Part shown: in pieces, positions 4,762 to 8,070 of the stretch
Numbering within the stretch: position 1 is the first letter of the stretch
How the letters are laid out: each line of letters starts with the position of its first letter
Assembly (NCBI GenBank): GCA_013298265.1
Contig: JAAFHE010000143.1
Span: 1-8,070, forward strand
From: Lysobacterales bacterium
GTDB lineage: Bacteria > Pseudomonadota > Gammaproteobacteria > Xanthomonadales > Rhodanobacteraceae
Direction: 5' to 3'
Length of the DNA stretch: 8,070 nt
Translations under genes and position numbers: made by a program
Notes under the pieces: generated by a model
The model's database searches: none
Seen by the model: the letters and a program-made list of their open reading frames with translations, nothing else
Told to the model about the DNA's origin: nothing

Positions 4762-7308
4762 TTACGCGACGATCGCGCCGTAGAAGCCGCGGTAGTCGCG
4801 CACGGCACCGGAGTAGATGTGCCGGATCTTGTATTTGATCTGGTCGTTGCTGAAGAGCGAGCCCTGCGTCGGCAGATCTTGGATGAAGATTTCCGGGTCT
4901 TCCTTGCCGCCGTAGAAGCCGATTTCGATCAGCGGCACGGACGCGTTGTCGGCCGTGGCGAACCAGTTGTTCGCGTCCGTCCAGTAGTCGACCACGTGCA
5001 CGGTCGGCTTGCGCGACTGCACGAACGTCTCGTCGTTGTTGGACGCGCGGACGAACAGGTCGTACGTCTGCTCTTCGAGATCCGCCGGCACCACCAGGTG
5101 ACGCAGCGTGATGCCGAGCCGCTTGTTGCTCGACAGCTCGGTCTGGCGCTTGATCGCCAGGCGCGCCGCCGCGAAGCTCGCCGTACCCAGCGCGGTGGTG
5201 CCGATGTTGTTGTGACCGGCGACGAACAGCGCCAGGCCGTCGTAGATGACCGGGTTGGTCGCCAGGAAGTTGTAGACAAATTCGTACAGCGTGCGGCCGG
5301 CGCCCGTGGCCATCGACAACGGGATGCGGCGGATCACGCCGACGTCGTCGTTCGCAATGGTCTCCAGCGAAATCGTCTCAGTACCACCGCGCTTGGTCAG
5401 CGCGTAGGTCGCCACATCGTCGCCCGGCGACGTCAGCGGGTCATACGAGCCGTTCTCGGCAACGGCCGGCAGGTTGCCGTAGCCGCCCAGTCGCGTGCGC
5501 TGCTGCGTACGGAAGTCGCTGACGGGCACGACGTCAGCCAGCCAGCGCCAGTCGTTGTAGGCCTCCAGCGCGCCGTACTCGCGGATCACCGAGCGAGCGA
5601 TGGAGTCACCGAGGATGTCGCCCCACGTGCTCGCCGAAATCGCTTCGGCAAAGCGCGATTCGCCCACCGCCTCGCGCATCCGCTGCATATCGCAGTTCTG
5701 GACCAGTCCGGTGACGCGACGGTCACCGGTGACCTCGATGTACGCCTCGCGGAACGAAAATCCCGGCTTCGACCGGTCAAAGAAGTCGTCAAACATCTTG
5801 CCGACCTTCTCGCTGCGATCCTCGCCCGGCTCGATCGAGCCCAGGCCGCGGATGTGCGCGCCGTCCGCCTCGCGCAATTGCGTGAGCAGCGTGCGCTCGC
5901 CCGCAATCGCCGTGGTGACGTCGGCGGCCGTGAACGTCTCGGCTTCGGCGAAACGCGTCTGCAGGCGCTGCTGCAGCGGTACCGGCAGGCGGGACTCGTT
6001 GATCGCGACGCGGGCGTTGGCGCGCGTCTCGATCATCGCCAGGCGCGCCTCAACGGTGGCGAGTGCCGTGGCCGAGGCCGGCGCAGGATCCGCGCAGGCC
6101 TCGCGGTAGGCGGTAAGAACGTCCTCATCCGAGGCATCGGTGAGCGCGGCGGCGCGCTTGGCGTCGCGTGCGCGGATCTGATCGAGCATCTGCTGACGCA
6201 GCATGGTGTCTTGCTCCTGGTGAGCTTCGGCGAAACGGATGATTTGCCCGCCGGCACCCGGCGAGATGATGAGATCGACGGAGTCGACCCGAGCGATGGT
6301 CACGGCCTCGCGGAACTTGCCGCGGCGCTTCTCGCGGCCGGCCGCGTCGATCGACAGGCCGAACGTGTCGGTCATGTCGCGCGTGACAGCCTCGCGGACC
6401 TTCGGCGCCACGTCGGAGGTGTCGAGTACTTCGAACACTGCCTGGATCTCGCCGCCGCCGTTGGCCGCCTCGACAAAGCGCGGCTGCACCAGTCGGCCGA
6501 CCAGGTTGCGGAAATCCTTGTTCTTGCGGTTGCCCTGTATGTGATCGTCGTCGGGTTTGACAAACACCCGAACGCCGTCGAACAGCGGCGCGGCCTCGCG
6601 CAGCACGGCGGCCGGGTACTCCACGCCGTTGAGTGACAGGCCCGAACGAATCACGCGCACGAGATAGCGCGACGCGTTGGGCTGCGAAGCATCGGCCGCG
6701 AGCGCTTCGATAAACGCGCCCGCGGCCTCGCCCAACCCGCGCCCCACGGGTGCCGGTACCGGTGCGCCTTCGCGCATCGGTGGATCTTTGGATTTGCCGA
6801 CCGGCGTCGGCTGCAGCACGACCTCGATCGGGTCGCCGAGTGAAACCTTGTTGTCGTCGCTGATCGTGTAGCTGAACTCGAACAGGCGCCCGCCGCGTTC
6901 GGCGATCACACGATCGACGTACACCGCACGCGTGCAGACCCAGTCATTCGCGCCGAGACCGTAGTGCCGACGCAGCTCGTCGCGCAGCAGGTCCATCGTC
7001 TGGTTGAATTCGCCCGCGGCGGCTTCGCGCAGCGCAACGGTCGGATAGTCGACGAGCACTTCCGTGCGTTCACCGAGCGCGACCTGGTTGTTGTCGTCGA
7101 TGGCGAAGTCGTACGCGTAGTAGCGGCCGCCCTCGGCGGCGACGACGACGCGCGCGGGGAACATCGCCGCAATCGACGCATAGCCGCCGAGCTTCTGCTG
7201 CAGCGCGCTGCGCACGAGCGACATGACCTGGCCGATCTCGGTCGCCGCGGCTTCGCGCAGCGCCGTCTCGCCGACGAGGCCAGTAGCCGGCACCGGAGGA
7301 AGTCGCAT
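4762..7308 (-). CDS. Prohead protease / scaffold / major capsid fusion polyprotein
   Basis: It encodes 848 residues. Residues 15-170 hold two tandem copies of a domain of about 76 residues. Residues about 214-356 look like a prohead protease: H256 in DDDHIQG and S319 in FGLSIDA are the likely catalytic His and Ser, and VDSVDLIISPGAGG (341-354) ends the domain. Residues about 357-555 are charged and helical, as expected of a scaffold or delta domain. Residues about 556-848 form an HK97-fold major capsid protein, with KRGGTETISLETIANDDVGV (639-658), a helix at 670-683 and DGLALFVAGHNN (690-701). The protein would build the procapsid and cut itself to the mature form. Protease/capsid fusions are known in other phages. 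ATG 7306-7308 has AAGAGG nine bases upstream and lies one base after the previous stop. No separate protease or scaffold gene appears nearby. The fusion and capsid parts are clear; catalytic residues are tentative. Confidence 0.93.
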   Translation of the reverse strand: MRLPPVPATGLVGETALREAAATEIGQVMSLVRSALQQKLGGYASIAAMFPARVVVAAEGGRYYAYDFAIDDNNQVALGERTEVLVDYPTVALREAAAGEFNQTMDLLRDELRRHYGLGANDWVCTRAVYVDRVIAERGGRLFEFSYTISDDNKVSLGDPIEVVLQPTPVGKSKDPPMREGAPVPAPVGRGLGEAAGAFIEALAADASQPNASRYLVRVIRSGLSLNGVEYPAAVLREAAPLFDGVRVFVKPDDDHIQGNRKNKDFRNLVGRLVQPRFVEAANGGGEIQAVFEVLDTSDVAPKVREAVTRDMTDTFGLSIDAAGREKRRGKFREAVTIARVDSVDLIISPGAGGQIIRFAEAHQEQDTMLRQQMLDQIRARDAKRAAALTDASDEDVLTAYREACADPAPASATALATVEARLAMIETRANARVAINESRLPVPLQQRLQTRFAEAETFTAADVTTAIAGERTLLTQLREADGAHIRGLGSIEPGEDRSEKVGKMFDDFFDRSKPGFSFREAYIEVTGDRRVTGLVQNCDMQRMREAVGESRFAEAISASTWGDILGDSIARSVIREYGALEAYNDWRWLADVVPVSDFRTQQRTRLGGYGNLPAVAENGSYDPLTSPGDDVATYALTKRGGTETISLETIANDDVGVIRRIPLSMATGAGRTLYEFVYNFLATNPVIYDGLALFVAGHNNIGTTALGTASFAAARLAIKRQTELSSNKRLGITLRHLVVPADLEEQTYDLFVRASNNDETFVQSRKPTVHVVDYWTDANNWFATADNASVPLIEIGFYGGKEDPEIFIQDLPTQGSLFSNDQIKYKIRHIYSGAVRDYRGFYGAIVA
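6799..7266 (-). repeat. Tandem duplicated domain at the N-terminus of the polyprotein
   Basis: Residues 15-91 and 91-170 align over their whole length. Both begin with a LREAAA helix (TALREAAATEIGQVM against VALREAAAGEFNQTM). Both end in a strand pair with GGRYYAYDFAIDDNNQVALG against GGRLFEFSYTISDDNKVSLG, then EVLV against EVVL. The copies are diverged, so the duplication is old. At DNA level only short pieces match, such as GGCTTCGCGCAGCGC near 7019-7033 and 7250-7264. The domain's function is unknown. Confidence 0.8.
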
Positions 7309-7309
7309 C

Positions 7310-7537
7310 TCAGGCGACCTCTTTCCAGAGGTTCTTGCCGTCAGTCACCACACGCACGGTCTGATCGCCGTAACTGCACTCGGACAAGACCTCGACTTTC
7401 TTTTCGTCGACGTCGTCGGGCGGCAGCGGATACAGCGCGAGCGCATCGACAGCGGCCGTGGCGCGCGGCGCACGCGCTTTCGGCGCCTTCTTGATCTCGG
7501 CGTCTTTGTTCGAGGACGGATTCTTGGGGTCAGCCAC
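7310..7537 (-). CDS. 75-residue protein of unknown function upstream of the capsid polyprotein
   Basis: It encodes 75 residues from a GTG at 7535-7537, with GGAG seven bases upstream. Residues 1-30 are Lys/Ala/Pro-rich and probably disordered (ADPKNPSSNKDAEIKKAPKA). Residues 45-75 look like a small beta hairpin unit (KKVEVLSECSYGDQTVRVVT, then GKNLWKEVA). I recognise no family. Its stop lies one base before the polyprotein start, and the polyprotein's ribosome site lies inside its last codons, so the two are co-translated. Small genes at this place in other phages can encode capsid decoration or scaffold helpers, but nothing in the sequence shows that here. Confidence 0.75.
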   Translation of the reverse strand: MADPKNPSSNKDAEIKKAPKARAPRATAAVDALALYPLPPDDVDEKKVEVLSECSYGDQTVRVVTDGKNLWKEVA

Positions 7538-7603
7538 AGCGCTTCTCCGTACGAGCGAATGTCGTAGCGGAGTCGATGATCAGGAGATTGGTCCGCGGAA
7601 ACT

Positions 7604-7619
7604 TTTAGCGCGTGCTAAA
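7604..7619. repeat. Operator-like imperfect palindrome in the head gene gap
   Basis: TTTAGCGC and GTGCTAAA form a 16-bp palindrome with one mismatched pair. It lies in the 129-base gap between the head morphogenesis stop (7667) and the 75-residue gene (7537). It is one of the few A/T-rich spots in a very GC-rich window. On the minus strand it could be a 6-bp hairpin with a 4-base loop, but no U tract follows. It could also be a protein-binding site. No matching -35/-10 pair is convincing. Confidence 0.35.
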
Positions 7620-7666
7620 GACGTCGCGAGCCCTGCGTGGCATAGCGTAGCACCAGGTCCGCGTCG

Positions 7667-8070
7667 CTAGCGCGTGTCGCGCACGATGCGCAGGTTGGTG
7701 GCCGCGTCGAACGGATCCAGCCGCATGGTCGCCTGGCCCCAGGTGCTGCCGTCGGTCACCGGCACGCTGAGGCAACCGCAATTGATCGTGTTGCGCGCCG
7801 AGCCCTTCGGATCACGCGGGTGCATCAGTTTCTCGCCACCGATGACAAACGGCTCGTTGACCAACTGCACTTTGCCGTGCGCCACCACATGCTCCGGCCG
7901 CGGATGCAGCTTGCCCGAACGCACCCAACGCTTGCGCAACCCCGGCAGCAGCTCGGCGGCCTGCGCCAGGCTGTCCTGTGCGGACACCGCGTAGACGCGG
8001 CCGACCTCGGTGTAGAGGATCGTTCGCGCCCGCTCGCGCGTTGCACCGCCAAGCAGGCGCTGGATCGTGG
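7667..8070 (-). CDS. Phage head morphogenesis protein, Mu gpF-like, C-terminal 133 residues (partial)
   Basis: The frame is open to the right edge, so the N-terminal part and start lie outside, and it ends at TAG 7667-7669. The visible part begins TIQRLLGGATRERARTILYT and continues EVGRVYAVSAQDSLAQ, the helical repeat typical of Mu gpF-like minor head proteins. The Trp/His/Pro-rich core follows (RKRWVRSGKLHPRPEHV), then MHPRDPKGSARNTINCGC. The ending with paired cysteines after Asn-Thr-Ile-Asn is a hallmark of this family. Such proteins are minor capsid components linked to the portal and needed for head assembly or DNA packaging; SPP1 gp7 is related. A GTG at 7985-7987 lies inside the gene and is not a start. 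The portal and terminase genes are expected just beyond the right edge. Confidence 0.9.
   Translation of the reverse strand, partial: TIQRLLGGATRERARTILYTEVGRVYAVSAQDSLAQAAELLPGLRKRWVRSGKLHPRPEHVVAHGKVQLVNEPFVIGGEKLMHPRDPKGSARNTINCGCLSVPVTDGSTWGQATMRLDPFDAATNLRIVRDTR

Noticed and set aside
4702..6636. A 644-codon open frame on the plus strand opposite the capsid polyprotein
   Set aside because: It is exactly antisense to a clear capsid gene, is Arg/Val/Ala-rich with no domain I recognise, and arises from the GC-rich third positions of the minus-strand gene.
6241..6669. Possible frame error joining two genes in the polyprotein
   Set aside because: The frame is continuous, the protease ends naturally before a helical linker, and protease/capsid fusions are known. 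No local change in reading-frame quality is seen.
5660..7264. Repeated octamer GCCTCGCG across the polyprotein gene as a possible DNA-level repeat or binding site
   Set aside because: The copies fall in one reading frame as the Arg-Glu-Ala part of the protein motif, while other copies of the motif (FAEA) and some LREA copies use different codons. The signal is at protein level.
1..8070. CRISPR array, tRNA, insertion sequence, toxin-antitoxin or defence genes
   Set aside because: No spaced direct repeats, cloverleaf, transposase motifs or accessory gene frames were seen; all coding space is taken by phage structural genes.

Overview
The window is a GC-rich block of tailed-phage structural genes, all transcribed leftward on the minus strand. 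It is either a prophage or a phage genome. High GC, GC-rich third codon positions and frequent GTG starts suggest a proteobacterial host such as a Burkholderia-, Xanthomonas- or Pseudomonas-like genus. This is an inference, because no host gene, integrase, att site, tRNA or replication gene is present. Both ends cut through phage genes.

In transcription order (right to left), the head module comes first. It holds the C-terminal end of a Mu gpF-like head morphogenesis protein (7667-8070), a 75-residue unknown protein (7310-7537), and one 848-residue polyprotein (4762-7308). The polyprotein joins a duplicated N-terminal domain, a prohead protease, a helical scaffold-like segment and an HK97-fold major capsid protein. 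The connector or neck genes follow: an adaptor-like protein (3949-4641), an HK97 gp10-like protein (3446-3952) and a tail-terminator-like protein (2970-3449). Two GTGA stop/start overlaps couple these three.

The tail module has a 74-residue unknown protein (2743-2967), a tail tube protein (1813-2739), and a tail assembly chaperone pair made through a -1 frameshift (1361-1729, then 993-1364). The N-terminal 304 residues of the tape measure protein (1-912) complete it. A single tube protein, a G/GT-type chaperone and a tape measure, with no sheath gene seen, fit a long non-contractile siphovirus tail, although genes outside the window could change that.

Two observations stand out. The sequence A AAA AAC sits two codons before the end of the chaperone frame and leads into the downstream frame, which is a textbook programmed -1 frameshift signal. 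In the polyprotein, a hydrophobic-x-Glu-Ala motif recurs 14 times (15 with a Tyr variant) between residues 17 and 556 and is absent from the capsid core. It resembles the T4 prohead protease cleavage rule and suggests that one precursor is cut many times during head maturation. Short inverted repeats occupy the gaps after the polyprotein gene, after the tail tube gene and before the 75-residue gene. No stretch longer than 130 bases lacks a gene.
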